NCBI GenBank assembly: GCA_036825195.1
Contig: DAISYQ010000010.1
Coordinates: forward strand, 9,360-73,359
DNA length: 64,000 nt
Reading direction: 5' to 3'
From: UBA2210 sp036825195
GTDB taxonomy: Bacteria > Desulfobacterota > Syntrophia > Syntrophales > UBA2210
This document shows, in pieces, positions 27,251 through 35,995 of this stretch. Position 1 is the first letter of the stretch; each line of letters begins with the position of its first letter. The notes beneath the pieces are model-generated. The model did not search any database. It saw only the letters and a list, made by a program, of their open reading frames with translations, and was not told the DNA's origin. The position numbers and the translations under genes are program-made.

Positions 27251-27279
27251 ATAACAATGCACAGAGTCGATACGCTCAA
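27251..27279 (-). promoter_or_regulatory. Possible greA promoter
   Basis: On the minus strand TTGAGC (27279-27274) and TGTTAT (27256-27251) are separated by 17 bases, about 44 bases before the greA ATG. Each hexamer matches consensus at four positions, so this is only a candidate. Confidence 0.35.
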
Positions 27280-27660
27280 CCCTATGCATTGACGTTCTTT
27301 TTACACTATCTCTCCCATTTTTTCAATGTATTTGAATGATGTTTATTATTCGCCCATATATTGCACAAAGCTGATATTCCGGTAAAGATGTCGTCACATT
27401 TGGAGTATTCATGCTGATAAGTAAAATATTCCATGAGAGTTTTTCCCCGAGCGTATGCGGCCGCGAGCCAAGGTCTCTCCGTGTTTTAGCTGTTGTGATG
27501 GCATCATCATGGAAAAGAGGTACATCTGTTCAATTTCCCCCATACTTTCGAGATGTGTGTATTTCGTAGATTGCTATTTCACCGTTTTCATATTAAACTT
27601 AGACGAAATCGGCCAGGGGTGATGAGGTGAGAATCCGGGTAACTCCGGCCGTTCCTCGCC
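27280..27660. other. Intergenic region between divergent greA and radC
   Basis: About 380 bases with no reading frame that looks coding. It should hold the greA and radC promoters. Only the weak greA candidate at 27251-27279 was recognised. A short self-complementary element (CCGG-GTAACT-CCGG at about 27635) lies just before radC; its meaning is unclear. Confidence 0.5.
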
Positions 27661-28398
27661 ATGAAAAAAGACAGTCAAAACCGGTATCCCGTTCCAATCC
27701 GTGAATGGTCGGAAGACGACCAGCCTCGTGAAAAGCTCCTCAAATACGGGGAGCATGCGCTCAGCAATGCGGAACTACTGGCTATCTTGATCAGGACAGG
27801 GATGCCCGGCAGGAGTGCCGTCGATATCGGTAGAGAACTGCTGCACCGGTTCAAATCGCTCCGTGCCATGAGCAGTGTCGACCTTTCAGAATTCCAGAAG
27901 ATCAAGGGTCTTAAAAATGCGAAAATCGCACAGATCAAGGCCGCCATCGAACTGGGCAGGCGCATGATCAGCGAGGAGAAGACACTCTCGGATCCTGTCA
28001 GACATTCCTCGGACGTGGCGGATCTTCTGATGCCGCTGATGAGAGACTTGAAAAAGGAACGCTTTGTCCTGCTGCTCCTTGACGGCAGAAACGCTGTGTC
28101 GGATATGATAGATATTGATTACGGCACCGTCGACAGGGCGAATCCCTATATCCGAGATATCATTCAAACGGCTATCCGGCATAACGCACCATCGATCATC
28201 GTCGCCCACAACCACCCCTCCGGCGCTACAATTCCGAGTGAAAACGACAAGGCATTTACGAGAAGCCTGATGATGGCCGCGAAAGCAACAGGTATCAGTT
28301 TCTTTGACCACATTATTATCGGAAACGACAACTATTTCAGCTTCGCAGATAAGGGATATATGGGAGAGTACGAAACAAAAGCCATTCGAGAGCTGTAA
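27661..28398 (+). CDS. radC: RadC family JAB-domain protein
   Basis: RadC proteins contain a helix-hairpin-helix N domain and a JAMM metalloprotease-like C domain; no DNA-repair role is firmly established. The N-terminal RPREKLLKYG-like start and ALSNAELLAILIRTG are typical. The JAMM motif HNHPSGATIPSEND supplies two His, a Ser and an Asp for zinc. The protein is 245 residues. The ATG at 27661 has no strong ribosome-binding site, so the start is moderately uncertain. Confidence 0.9.
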   Translation: MKKDSQNRYPVPIREWSEDDQPREKLLKYGEHALSNAELLAILIRTGMPGRSAVDIGRELLHRFKSLRAMSSVDLSEFQKIKGLKNAKIAQIKAAIELGRRMISEEKTLSDPVRHSSDVADLLMPLMRDLKKERFVLLLLDGRNAVSDMIDIDYGTVDRANPYIRDIIQTAIRHNAPSIIVAHNHPSGATIPSENDKAFTRSLMMAAKATGISFFDHIIIGNDNYFSFADKGYMGEYETKAIREL

Positions 28399-28903
28399 TC
28401 GGTTCATGCAGAGTAGGATTCGCGTGTAACATGAAAACCGCCTCCGATGAGCAGTCTGATCCTTATATTCCGTTTATAGAGCGGTTGACAGATACTGGTC
28501 ATCTCCTCCCGTGAGAGGATACAGGCGCTATGGGTGATCCGTGGTACATGCACGCTGGTGGGTAAGAGATATATCGGATACATTCCTAAGGAGTTGCGTG
28601 TCTCGTATTTCGGAGTACATACTTTCAGTATACTTTATATTACATGTAACTAGTTATAATTATAAATATAATTCTTAAAGGTTTCCTTTTATTCCTAATA
28701 GTAAATAATTTCTTGACAATTAGATGGGTGCTCCTTATAAAAATAAACAGGTAATATCTTCTCAAAACAAAGATGGTTTGAAGCCATACTTGCTACGTAC
28801 ACGGGGTTTAAGGGCATGTAAATTTCACCGGTAACATTACTGAACCTATCATTGATCGGACTTGCAGGACTTTTAAGTAGTTGTCTTACATGTCAAGGAA
28901 ACG
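28399..28903. other. Long AT-rich regulatory region before the XRE-cupin gene
   Basis: About 505 bases without a credible gene. An AT-rich block at roughly 28630-28690 contains the palindrome TAACTAGTTA and runs of A and T. A near-perfect sigma-70 promoter follows at 28713-28741. The remaining leader of roughly 155 bases shows no riboswitch class that was recognised. The palindrome could be an operator for the XRE regulator; this is inference. Confidence 0.45.
28713..28741 (+). promoter_or_regulatory. Strong sigma-70 promoter for the XRE-cupin regulator
   Basis: TTGACA (28713-28718), a 17-base spacer and TATAAA (28736-28741) form a near-consensus promoter. Transcription would begin near 28748 and leave a leader of about 160 bases before the gene. 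Confidence 0.75.
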
Positions 28904-28909
28904 GTGCAA

Positions 28910-29506
28910 ATGAAAGAAATAGATATTTGCCAGCGAATCAAGCAATTACGATCAAGAAAAAAGATGACTATCAAAGAATTGGGGAGTAAGACCCAATTAA
29001 CCCAAGGCTATTTATCAAGAATCGAAAACAGCAACAATCCGCCACCAATCCCAACATTACTCAAAATCAGTGAGGCTTTAGGCGTCCATATTTCTTATTT
29101 CTTTGGAGATGAAAATTCTCAGAATGGGATGTTCATCACGAAGAATAATGAAAGAAAAAAAATTATCAGAGACGCCTCTTCCTTAGGGTACATCTTTGAA
29201 ACGCTGGCTCATAAGAAAAACGATAAGGTTATGGAGCCGCTTATTTTAACATTACCCCAAAAGTTGGATCCCGATACATTACCGTACATGTGTCACGGCG
29301 GGGAGGAATTCCTGTATGTATTGAAGGGCGAAATGATCTTTTTCTATGACGATGAGGAATATCGTGTCAACGAAGGAGATTGTATGTATTTTGATCCTTC
29401 AATCCCCCATAAAGGTGTGTGCTCAACCGAAAATAGTGAGGTCAAGTTACTCATGGTTCTTTCTCCCTATACGACAAAGAACCTGAAAGATATTCTCATA
29501 AGTTAA
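28910..29506 (+). CDS. XRE-family transcriptional regulator with C-terminal cupin domain
   Basis: The 198-residue protein joins a Cro/C1-type helix-turn-helix (about residues 5-65; MTIKELGSKTQLTQGYLSRI is the core) to a cupin (about 115-190; YMCHGGEEFLYVLKGEM, then EGDCMYFDPSIPHKG). Cupin residues His and Glu of HGGEEF and the later His could bind a metal or small ligand. AAGGA at 28895 allows either GTG 28904 or ATG 28910. It sits 140 bases before a catabolic operon on the same strand and is its likely ligand-responsive regulator. Confidence 0.88.
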   Translation: MKEIDICQRIKQLRSRKKMTIKELGSKTQLTQGYLSRIENSNNPPPIPTLLKISEALGVHISYFFGDENSQNGMFITKNNERKKIIRDASSLGYIFETLAHKKNDKVMEPLILTLPQKLDPDTLPYMCHGGEEFLYVLKGEMIFFYDDEEYRVNEGDCMYFDPSIPHKGVCSTENSEVKLLMVLSPYTTKNLKDILIS

Positions 29507-29646
29507 TAACGAGTACCATACTGACATACAATACACGCTCAAACACATCTGATCCCATTACATCTCCGGCGAATCATCTGAATAGGTAAGCAACTAAGGC
29601 TTGTGAGAAAAACAGTGCTCAATCTATCTCGACAGGAGGTATTGCG

Positions 29647-31020
29647 GTGTTAGATCCAAAGGTGACTCGAGAACTGAGAGGGATAGTCGGTGAGAAAAAC
29701 TATCTGGACACTCCCGAAGACTTGATGAACTATTCATATGATGGATATGTCCCGGAGTCTAAGCCTGATGCCGTACTGTTCCCCGTAAGCACGCAACAGG
29801 TTTCAGACATCATGAAGGTGGCCTATCGAGAAGAAATTCCGGTTACTCCCCGGGGAGCAGGAACAAACATCTGTGGTGGCTCGGTTCCCATGAGGGGGGG
29901 GATAGTCCTCGCCTTTACCCGCATGAATCGCATACTCGAGATAAACAAAGAGGATCGCCTTGCAGTGGTGGAGCCGGGGGTTATCAATGCGGAATTACAG
30001 GCAGAGGTAGAGGCGCGAGGTCTCTTCTATCCCCCGGACCCGGCTTCCATGAGCGTGTGTACCATTGCCGGGAATGTGGCCCTGAATGCCGGCGGGCCCC
30101 GGGGGGTCAAGTACGGGGTCACAAGGGATTATATTCTCGGTCTCACCGTCGTGCTCCCAGATGGACAGATTATTCATGTAGGGGGGCGCACGGCAAAAAA
30201 TGTTACCGGTATAGACCTCGTTAGCTTATTTACCGGATCGGAGGGGACTCTGGGACTCATCACGGAGATTACCTGTAAGTTATTGCCGAAGCCGGAAGCC
30301 AAACAGACTATGCAGGCGATTTTCAATGATCTCGATCTGGCAGGAAAGGCCGTCGCGAAGATCATGGGCGAGGGGATGCTGCCGGTGGCGCTGGAACTGA
30401 TGGATTCGGTGGTTGTCAATCTGGTTGAAGATTCGGCCCACGTCGGCCTACCCAGAGAAGCAGAGGGGGTCCTACTGATAATGATGGACGGGCCTCGGGA
30501 AAGTGTAAAACGGGAGGTGGAAATCATTGCACAGCTATGCCGGAATCAGGGGGCCACAGAGGTACGGGTAGCGAAAAATCAGGAAGAAGAAGACGCCCTC
30601 TGGTTTGCACGCAGGAGTGCCTTTGGGGTTATGGCCCGTTCGAGGCCGAATTGCATCGTCGAAGATGTTACCGTACCGGTGAGCAAGGTTCCGGCAATGA
30701 TACGGGAAATCGTCAGCATTGCCCGTACATACAACGTTGTCATTGGTGTCTTGGCCCATGCGGGAGATGGAAACATGCACCCCCTTCTCCTTACCGATCA
30801 GCGGGAGACGGAAGAGTGGGAACGGGCCCAGAGTGCTATCCGAGATATCGTTTTGAAGGCGGCGGAACTCGGCGGAACCCTTTCGGGAGAGCACGGAATA
30901 GGAATGGCCAAGGCCGAATTTCTGGACTTGGTGATGGATACGGAAACCCTTCAGTTCATGGGGGTGATAAAAAGGGCTGTGGACCCCAAGGGAATATTAA
31001 ATCCGGGCAAGTTTCTATAG
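29647..31020 (+). CDS. glcD: FAD-linked 2-hydroxyacid dehydrogenase, GlcD-like
   Basis: This flavoprotein of the glycolate oxidase subunit D/D-lactate dehydrogenase family oxidises a 2-hydroxyacid to a 2-oxoacid. The 457-residue protein starts at GTG 29647 after AGGAGG. The FAD-binding PCMH domain covers about residues 38-217 (TPRGAGTNICGG, GNVALNAGGPRGVKYG, FTGSEGTLG). The C-terminal domain has VLAHAGDGNMHP, GEHGIGMAKAEF and DPKGILNPGK. The Fe-S partner gene follows. The true substrate cannot be read from the sequence. Confidence 0.9.
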   Translation: MLDPKVTRELRGIVGEKNYLDTPEDLMNYSYDGYVPESKPDAVLFPVSTQQVSDIMKVAYREEIPVTPRGAGTNICGGSVPMRGGIVLAFTRMNRILEINKEDRLAVVEPGVINAELQAEVEARGLFYPPDPASMSVCTIAGNVALNAGGPRGVKYGVTRDYILGLTVVLPDGQIIHVGGRTAKNVTGIDLVSLFTGSEGTLGLITEITCKLLPKPEAKQTMQAIFNDLDLAGKAVAKIMGEGMLPVALELMDSVVVNLVEDSAHVGLPREAEGVLLIMMDGPRESVKREVEIIAQLCRNQGATEVRVAKNQEEEDALWFARRSAFGVMARSRPNCIVEDVTVPVSKVPAMIREIVSIARTYNVVIGVLAHAGDGNMHPLLLTDQRETEEWERAQSAIRDIVLKAAELGGTLSGEHGIGMAKAEFLDLVMDTETLQFMGVIKRAVDPKGILNPGKFL

Positions 31021-31055
31021 GCTGCTCGTATACTATCGGGAAGGTTCGGATCGTT

Positions 31056-32363
31056 ATGACGGAAAGGGTATCACTGAGCGATATTACCACGGAGAATCTC
31101 TATCACTGCAACAAGTGCGGTTTATGCCTGCAGGCCTGCCCGGTATACAAGGAACTCCTCGTCGAATCCGCCAGTCCCCGTGGCAAGGTTCAGCTCTGCA
31201 AACATGTCTTGGAAGGTGACATGGATCTCTCGGAAAAGACGAATGCCATCCTATTCTCTCAGTGTCTGCTGTGCGGTTCATGTACGGTAGCCTGTCCGAG
31301 CGGCGTGCACCAGGATGTGCTGTTCTCCGGATTACGTTGGCGGGCAACACAGCATTACGGCATCGACTGGTCGAAGAAGCTGTTATTCAAAACACTTTCG
31401 ACCCCATGGATCATGCACGGTTCCACATGGTTTGCACGATGGGCCAGGAAGATATTCGGCGGGTCATGGATAGAGAGTAAAATAAAGTTGGGCAATCTTC
31501 CCATGGATGGAATCCCGCCCTTTAATGCCAAGCCCTTCAATGGCGAGGTTACGGAGATCGTCAAACCCGACGGGACGCCGAAGGCCCGTGTCCTGTATTT
31601 CCACGGATGCGCCACAAACTATGTTTTCGGCGATATCGGCCGGGCGGTCGTCACCGTCCTGAACAGGATGGGAGTGGAGGTTGTAATACCACGGGATCAG
31701 GGTTGCTGCGGTCTTCCCATCTTCCTTTCGGGAGACCGTGCGACATCGCTGAAATGCATACAGGAAACCCTGAAGCTATTTGCACGGGAAGATGTCGATG
31801 CCGTTGTCGTTGATTGTGCCACATGCGGATCGGCACTGAAAAAAGAATACCCGCAGATACTGAGGGAACTTCGCGATCTGGGGGAAGATATCGAAGAAAA
31901 ACTGGTGAGGGATGCCGAATTGCTGGCATCGAAGACCGTGGATGTCTCGGAGTATATCGGTGACCATATGGACTGGTTGCCCACGCTGTCCGCGACGGGC
32001 GGATCGCGGATCCGGGTGACCTATCATGATCCCTGCCACCTGCTCAAAGGACAAAGCGTCGGACTCCAGCCGCGGCGCATTCTCAGGGCATTGCCGAATG
32101 TCGACTTTATAGAGATGGGGGGGCCAGACACCTGCTGCGGGGGCGGAGGGGAGTTTCAAATAGAGTGTCCCGAAACATCGGCGGCTATAACGAACCGCAA
32201 GATACGAAACATTCATCGCAGTGGAGCCGGGATAGTGGCCACCGGTTGCCCCGGATGTAATGTGACGATCAGGTCACATATGGATAAGAATAAAGAGATC
32301 AAGGTGTTTCATACGGCACAGCTTGTCGCGATGGCTTTGGAGAATCATGATCTTGTATCGTAG
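31056..32363 (+). CDS. glcF: Iron-sulfur subunit of 2-hydroxyacid dehydrogenase, GlcF-like
   Basis: This is the electron-carrying partner of the preceding flavoprotein. ATG 31056 gives 435 residues; the frame is open back to 30537 across glcD but only as a shadow. Two [4Fe-4S] motifs stand near the N terminus (CNKCGLCLQACP and CLLCGSCTVACP). Two cysteine-rich CCG domains follow (DQGCCGLPI and DTCCGGGGEF, with YHDPCHLLKG). Electrons probably go to a quinone or electron-transfer flavoprotein, as in relatives. Confidence 0.9.
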   Translation: MTERVSLSDITTENLYHCNKCGLCLQACPVYKELLVESASPRGKVQLCKHVLEGDMDLSEKTNAILFSQCLLCGSCTVACPSGVHQDVLFSGLRWRATQHYGIDWSKKLLFKTLSTPWIMHGSTWFARWARKIFGGSWIESKIKLGNLPMDGIPPFNAKPFNGEVTEIVKPDGTPKARVLYFHGCATNYVFGDIGRAVVTVLNRMGVEVVIPRDQGCCGLPIFLSGDRATSLKCIQETLKLFAREDVDAVVVDCATCGSALKKEYPQILRELRDLGEDIEEKLVRDAELLASKTVDVSEYIGDHMDWLPTLSATGGSRIRVTYHDPCHLLKGQSVGLQPRRILRALPNVDFIEMGGPDTCCGGGGEFQIECPETSAAITNRKIRNIHRSGAGIVATGCPGCNVTIRSHMDKNKEIKVFHTAQLVAMALENHDLVS

Positions 32364-32446
32364 ATCAGTCAACAGGCACGGTCTTCCGTTCCGGGATGTG
32401 TGGCTTTTCGGGATACGGGAACGGAACACGATTATGGAGGCGAATG

Positions 32447-33004
32447 ATGGTTGAGATACGGTTTCACGGGCGTGGCGGTCAGGGTGCGGTGATTGGTTCC
32501 GAGGTGCTGGCCCGGGCCTTTTTCAATGAGGGCAAGTATGTGCAGTCATTTCCGGCATTCGGCGTGGAACGGCGTGGGGCCCCGCTGATGGCATTTTGCC
32601 GTGTTGACGATCGTCATATCAATCTGCGGAATCAGATCTATGAACCCGATCATATCGTGGTGCTGGACCCCACGCTGATTGAGACAGGGGGTGTTACGCA
32701 AGGGTTGAAAACGGGTGGTTCAATTGTAGTTAATTGCAGGCGGGATTCGGACTGTTTTCGGGGGCTGATCGGTACCGATTTCCGATTATATACGGTTGAT
32801 GCTTTCTCCATAGCCAGAGATTACCGGCTAGGGTCGGCTTCCAACCCCATCGTAAATACCTCCATACTGGGGGCCTTTGCAAAGGCGACCGGTCTGGTTA
32901 AGATTGAATCTGTGGAGCAGGCTATTGGAGAATATATACCGATCAAGAGAGAAGAGAACAAAAAAGCCGCCCGCACAGCCTATGAACAGACCGTCAGAAA
33001 ATAG
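32447..33004 (+). CDS. 2-oxoacid:acceptor oxidoreductase, gamma subunit
   Basis: The 185-residue protein has the gamma-domain signature RFHGRGGQGAVIGSEVLA and SFPAFGVERRGAPLMAFCR. It belongs to the pyruvate/ketoisovalerate/phenylglyoxylate oxidoreductase group, which decarboxylate 2-oxoacids to acyl-CoA. ATG 32447 lies 6 bases after GGAGG (32436-32440); ATG 32444 is only 3 away. It heads a four-gene set with the fused electron-transfer, alpha and beta subunits. Confidence 0.92.
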   Translation: MVEIRFHGRGGQGAVIGSEVLARAFFNEGKYVQSFPAFGVERRGAPLMAFCRVDDRHINLRNQIYEPDHIVVLDPTLIETGGVTQGLKTGGSIVVNCRRDSDCFRGLIGTDFRLYTVDAFSIARDYRLGSASNPIVNTSILGAFAKATGLVKIESVEQAIGEYIPIKREENKKAARTAYEQTVRK

Positions 33005-33028
33005 TCGGTCATAGAAAGGGATATCGTT

Positions 33029-34834
33029 ATGGCTGTCAAAAAGCACAGAGATGTATCCGTGATCTACGATATTAAGACGTGGCGCGACATTACACCGATG
33101 AACACATCCGCGGGAACGATGCTTCATAACAAGACGGGAAACTGGCGAACGATAAAGCCTGTCTTTGAAAATAAAACACCGGCCTGTCAGGATGCATGTC
33201 CCGCCGGTAACGACATTGAAGGCTGGATACGGCTGCTCCAGAAGGGAGAGTACGAGAAGGCCTACTGGCATCTGAAACGCGAAGAGCCGTTCCCCTCCGT
33301 TCTCGGCCGGGTCTGTTTCAGATTCTGCGAGGAGGCCTGTAATCGAAATCCCTTGGATGAATGTGTCGGCATCGGAGCGCTGGAGCGATTTATTGGTGAT
33401 TATGGTGCTTCATGTGGTCCTCACCCCGATCTGCCCGAATACAACGGCAAGAGCTTGGCCGTCGTCGGTTCCGGTCCGGCAGGCATGTCGGCCGCATACT
33501 TCGGACGACTACTCGGATTCAGGGTTGTCATCTTTGAAGCACTTCCGGTGATGGGAGGTATCCTGCGGGTAGGTATCCCCGGCTACCGCCTGCCCCGTGA
33601 GGTAGTTGCGGCTGAATTTGAGAAACTGGCTGCTATGGGTATCGAATTGCAACCCGGAACCGCCGTAGGAGAAGACATCTCTTTTAAAGAGATCGGTAAC
33701 CGGTATGATTACATCTTTCTTGCCACCGGCGCCCATGGAAGTAAAAAACTCGGCATAGACGGTGAAGATGAAAGCCGCCGGATCATGAGCGGCCTGGAAC
33801 TGTTGCGGAACGTGGCCTTGGGCGAGGACGTCACATGCGGTAAGCGTGTAGCGGTTATCGGCGGAGGCAACACCGCCATTGATGTGGCAAGAACGGTCCT
33901 TCGCATGGGCAGTGACGTGACGCTTATCTACCGCCGTTCAGAGGAGGAGATGCCAGCGAATCCGGAGGAAGTTATGGAGGCGCGCGAAGAGGGCATCCAG
34001 TTCCGATTCCTGGCAGCCCCCGAGAAGGTTGAACTGCACGATGACGGCTCTATCAGAAAATTGATATGCTGCGAAATGGAACTGGGTCCCATCGATGAGA
34101 GTGGTCGAAGAAGGCCGGTCAGAAAGGACGGAGCCTTGTTCGATGTTGAAACGGACAGCATCCTGACCGCTATCGGCGAAGTGCCGGTCCTTGATTACCT
34201 GAACGGGATCGCAGCAGCAGGGAATACATCTGTAGCGGTGGATGATACCCTGACGGCCGGTATCGGAAAGAACGGGAACATCTTTGCAGGTGGCGATATC
34301 ACCGATATCCCTCGAACCGTCGTCAATGCCGTTGCATCCGGAAAGAGGGCGGCCATCGCCATCGACTGTGAGTATAAGGGGATCGATTTCGGCGATGTGG
34401 TCAAAGAAAATTCCGTCGGCAATGGATCGGCGCTGAGTTTTTCACGGTATATGCACTGGGAGCCGGCTGTCCCGTGGAACATCCATCAGGTCGTTGATTC
34501 CGAGAAGATCGTCTATGACTATTTTATAAAGGCGCCCCGCATTGAGGAGAAGACCGAAGATGCAGGAGAACGGAAGGCTTCTTTTAATGCATACCGGGAA
34601 ACCTATACGGAAGATGACGCTCAGCAGGAGGCCTCCCGCTGCATGCACTGTGGCCGCTGCATCGAGTGCGATAACTGTCTGATCTTCTGTCCGGACAGCT
34701 CCGTTCTGCTGCAGGATGACGATCGGTTCGGGTATGCGTTTGATTACGACTACTGTAAGGGGTGTGGAGTATGTTTCACCGAATGTCCGCGGTACGTTAT
34801 AACGATGGTAAGTGAAGAGGAGGGTGATAAGTGA
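33029..34834 (+). CDS. Fused GltD-like NAD(P)/FAD oxidoreductase and delta-type ferredoxin subunit
   Basis: The 601-residue protein starts with an Fe-S helical domain (CQDACPAGNDIEGW, then VCFRFCEEACNR). It continues with an FAD fold (VVGSGPAGMSAAYFG) and a NAD(P) fold (VIGGGNTAIDVARTV), as in the small subunit of glutamate synthase. The C terminus has two further [4Fe-4S] motifs (CMHCGRCIECDNCLIFCP and CKGCGVCFTECP), which correspond to the delta subunit of 2-oxoacid oxidoreductases. It probably passes electrons to NAD(P), as PadH/PadF do in phenylglyoxylate oxidoreductase. It overlaps the alpha gene by 4 bases. Confidence 0.87.
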   Translation: MAVKKHRDVSVIYDIKTWRDITPMNTSAGTMLHNKTGNWRTIKPVFENKTPACQDACPAGNDIEGWIRLLQKGEYEKAYWHLKREEPFPSVLGRVCFRFCEEACNRNPLDECVGIGALERFIGDYGASCGPHPDLPEYNGKSLAVVGSGPAGMSAAYFGRLLGFRVVIFEALPVMGGILRVGIPGYRLPREVVAAEFEKLAAMGIELQPGTAVGEDISFKEIGNRYDYIFLATGAHGSKKLGIDGEDESRRIMSGLELLRNVALGEDVTCGKRVAVIGGGNTAIDVARTVLRMGSDVTLIYRRSEEEMPANPEEVMEAREEGIQFRFLAAPEKVELHDDGSIRKLICCEMELGPIDESGRRRPVRKDGALFDVETDSILTAIGEVPVLDYLNGIAAAGNTSVAVDDTLTAGIGKNGNIFAGGDITDIPRTVVNAVASGKRAAIAIDCEYKGIDFGDVVKENSVGNGSALSFSRYMHWEPAVPWNIHQVVDSEKIVYDYFIKAPRIEEKTEDAGERKASFNAYRETYTEDDAQQEASRCMHCGRCIECDNCLIFCPDSSVLLQDDDRFGYAFDYDYCKGCGVCFTECPRYVITMVSEEEGDK

Positions 34835-35985
34835 GACAGCTACTGAAAGGAAATTACGCTGTAGCCGAGGGGGCGAGACTGTGTCGTGTCAACGTTGTTT
34901 CGGCCTATCCGATCACACCACAGACCACCATTGTGGAGAGATTGTCCGAGATGTGCGCGAGCGGAGATCTGGATGCGAAGTTTATAAAGGTAGAAAGCGA
35001 ACATTCGGCAATGGCAACACTGGTAGGCGCATCTTCGGCCGGCGTTCGGGTATTCACGGCCACCAGCAGCAACGGACTGCTGTTGATGCACGAAGTGCTC
35101 CACTGGGTTGCCGGTGCCCGGCTGCCCGTCGTCATGGCGAATGTCAACAGGGCTGTCAGCGGCGGATGGAACATATGGGCGGATCAGACCGATGCCATAT
35201 CCCAGCGTGATACCGGCTGGGTTCAAATCTATTGCGAATCCAGTCAGGAGGTGCTTGACAGTGTTATCATGGCCTACCGTTTGGCCGAAAAGATATCGAT
35301 GCCCGTCATGCTCACCTATGATGCCTTCTTTTTGAGTCATACCACGGAGACAGTTGACGTGCCCGACATTGAACGGGTCGATGCGTTTCTGCCTCCCTAC
35401 CGGCCAGAATTCAAGATCGACATAGACAATCCTCGTATGTTCGGCGGCCTGATACCGCCGGAATATTTCTATGAACATAGGTATGCCGTTCATCGGGCAT
35501 CTCTTGAGACGCTGGACTGGTACCCGGAAATATGCAGGGGGTTCAGGGATATGTTCGGGCGAGAGTATGGTATCACCGAAGAGTATCGAACGGATGATGC
35601 TGAGGTTGTCGTGGTTACTGCCGGAACAATCACATCCGTTGTACGTATCACCATTGACAGGATGCGGGAAGCAGGCATCAAGGTCGGGTTGGTGAAATTG
35701 CGTCTCTTCAGGCCGGTACCGGTCGAACGATGGCGAACGGTTCTCGGAGCTATCGGGAAAGTGGTGGTGATCGACAGAAACCTTTCGCCGGGTCTGGCAG
35801 GTGTTTTCGCTAGTGAGATCCAGGCCACCCTGTATCCGCTTGAAAACAGACCGGCAATCTATCCGGTTGTCGCGGGCCTTGGCGGACGGGATGTGACACC
35901 GGAGGATATTGAAGGCATTATCAACCATGCCCTGTCCAGTGATGACCCGGCGGGTATTCCCCTCTTCTGGGGTCTGAAACAATAA
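34831..35985 (+). CDS. 2-oxoacid:acceptor oxidoreductase, alpha subunit
   Basis: The 384-residue protein is a PorA-type subunit. It has SAYPITPQTTIVERLSE, ESEHSAMATLVGASSAGVRV and TATSSNGLLLMHEVL, forming the pyrimidine part of the thiamine site, and a C-terminal transketolase-like domain (GLVKLRLFRPVP). It starts at GTG 34831, overlapping the stop of the upstream gene. The enzyme may act on pyruvate, a branched-chain or an aryl 2-oxoacid; the sequence alone does not decide. Confidence 0.92.
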   Translation: MRQLLKGNYAVAEGARLCRVNVVSAYPITPQTTIVERLSEMCASGDLDAKFIKVESEHSAMATLVGASSAGVRVFTATSSNGLLLMHEVLHWVAGARLPVVMANVNRAVSGGWNIWADQTDAISQRDTGWVQIYCESSQEVLDSVIMAYRLAEKISMPVMLTYDAFFLSHTTETVDVPDIERVDAFLPPYRPEFKIDIDNPRMFGGLIPPEYFYEHRYAVHRASLETLDWYPEICRGFRDMFGREYGITEEYRTDDAEVVVVTAGTITSVVRITIDRMREAGIKVGLVKLRLFRPVPVERWRTVLGAIGKVVVIDRNLSPGLAGVFASEIQATLYPLENRPAIYPVVAGLGGRDVTPEDIEGIINHALSSDDPAGIPLFWGLKQ

Positions 35986-35995
35986 GAGGTGCGTT

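Noticed and set aside
30537..31055. The long upstream extension of the glcF frame
   Set aside because: It overlaps glcD out of frame and the residues lack homology; the Fe-S protein starts at ATG 31056.
34840..35982. A 380-codon open frame on the minus strand, antisense to the alpha subunit gene
   Set aside because: The plus-strand gene has full PorA homology and ordered motifs. The antisense frame shows no family features and is a codon-bias shadow.
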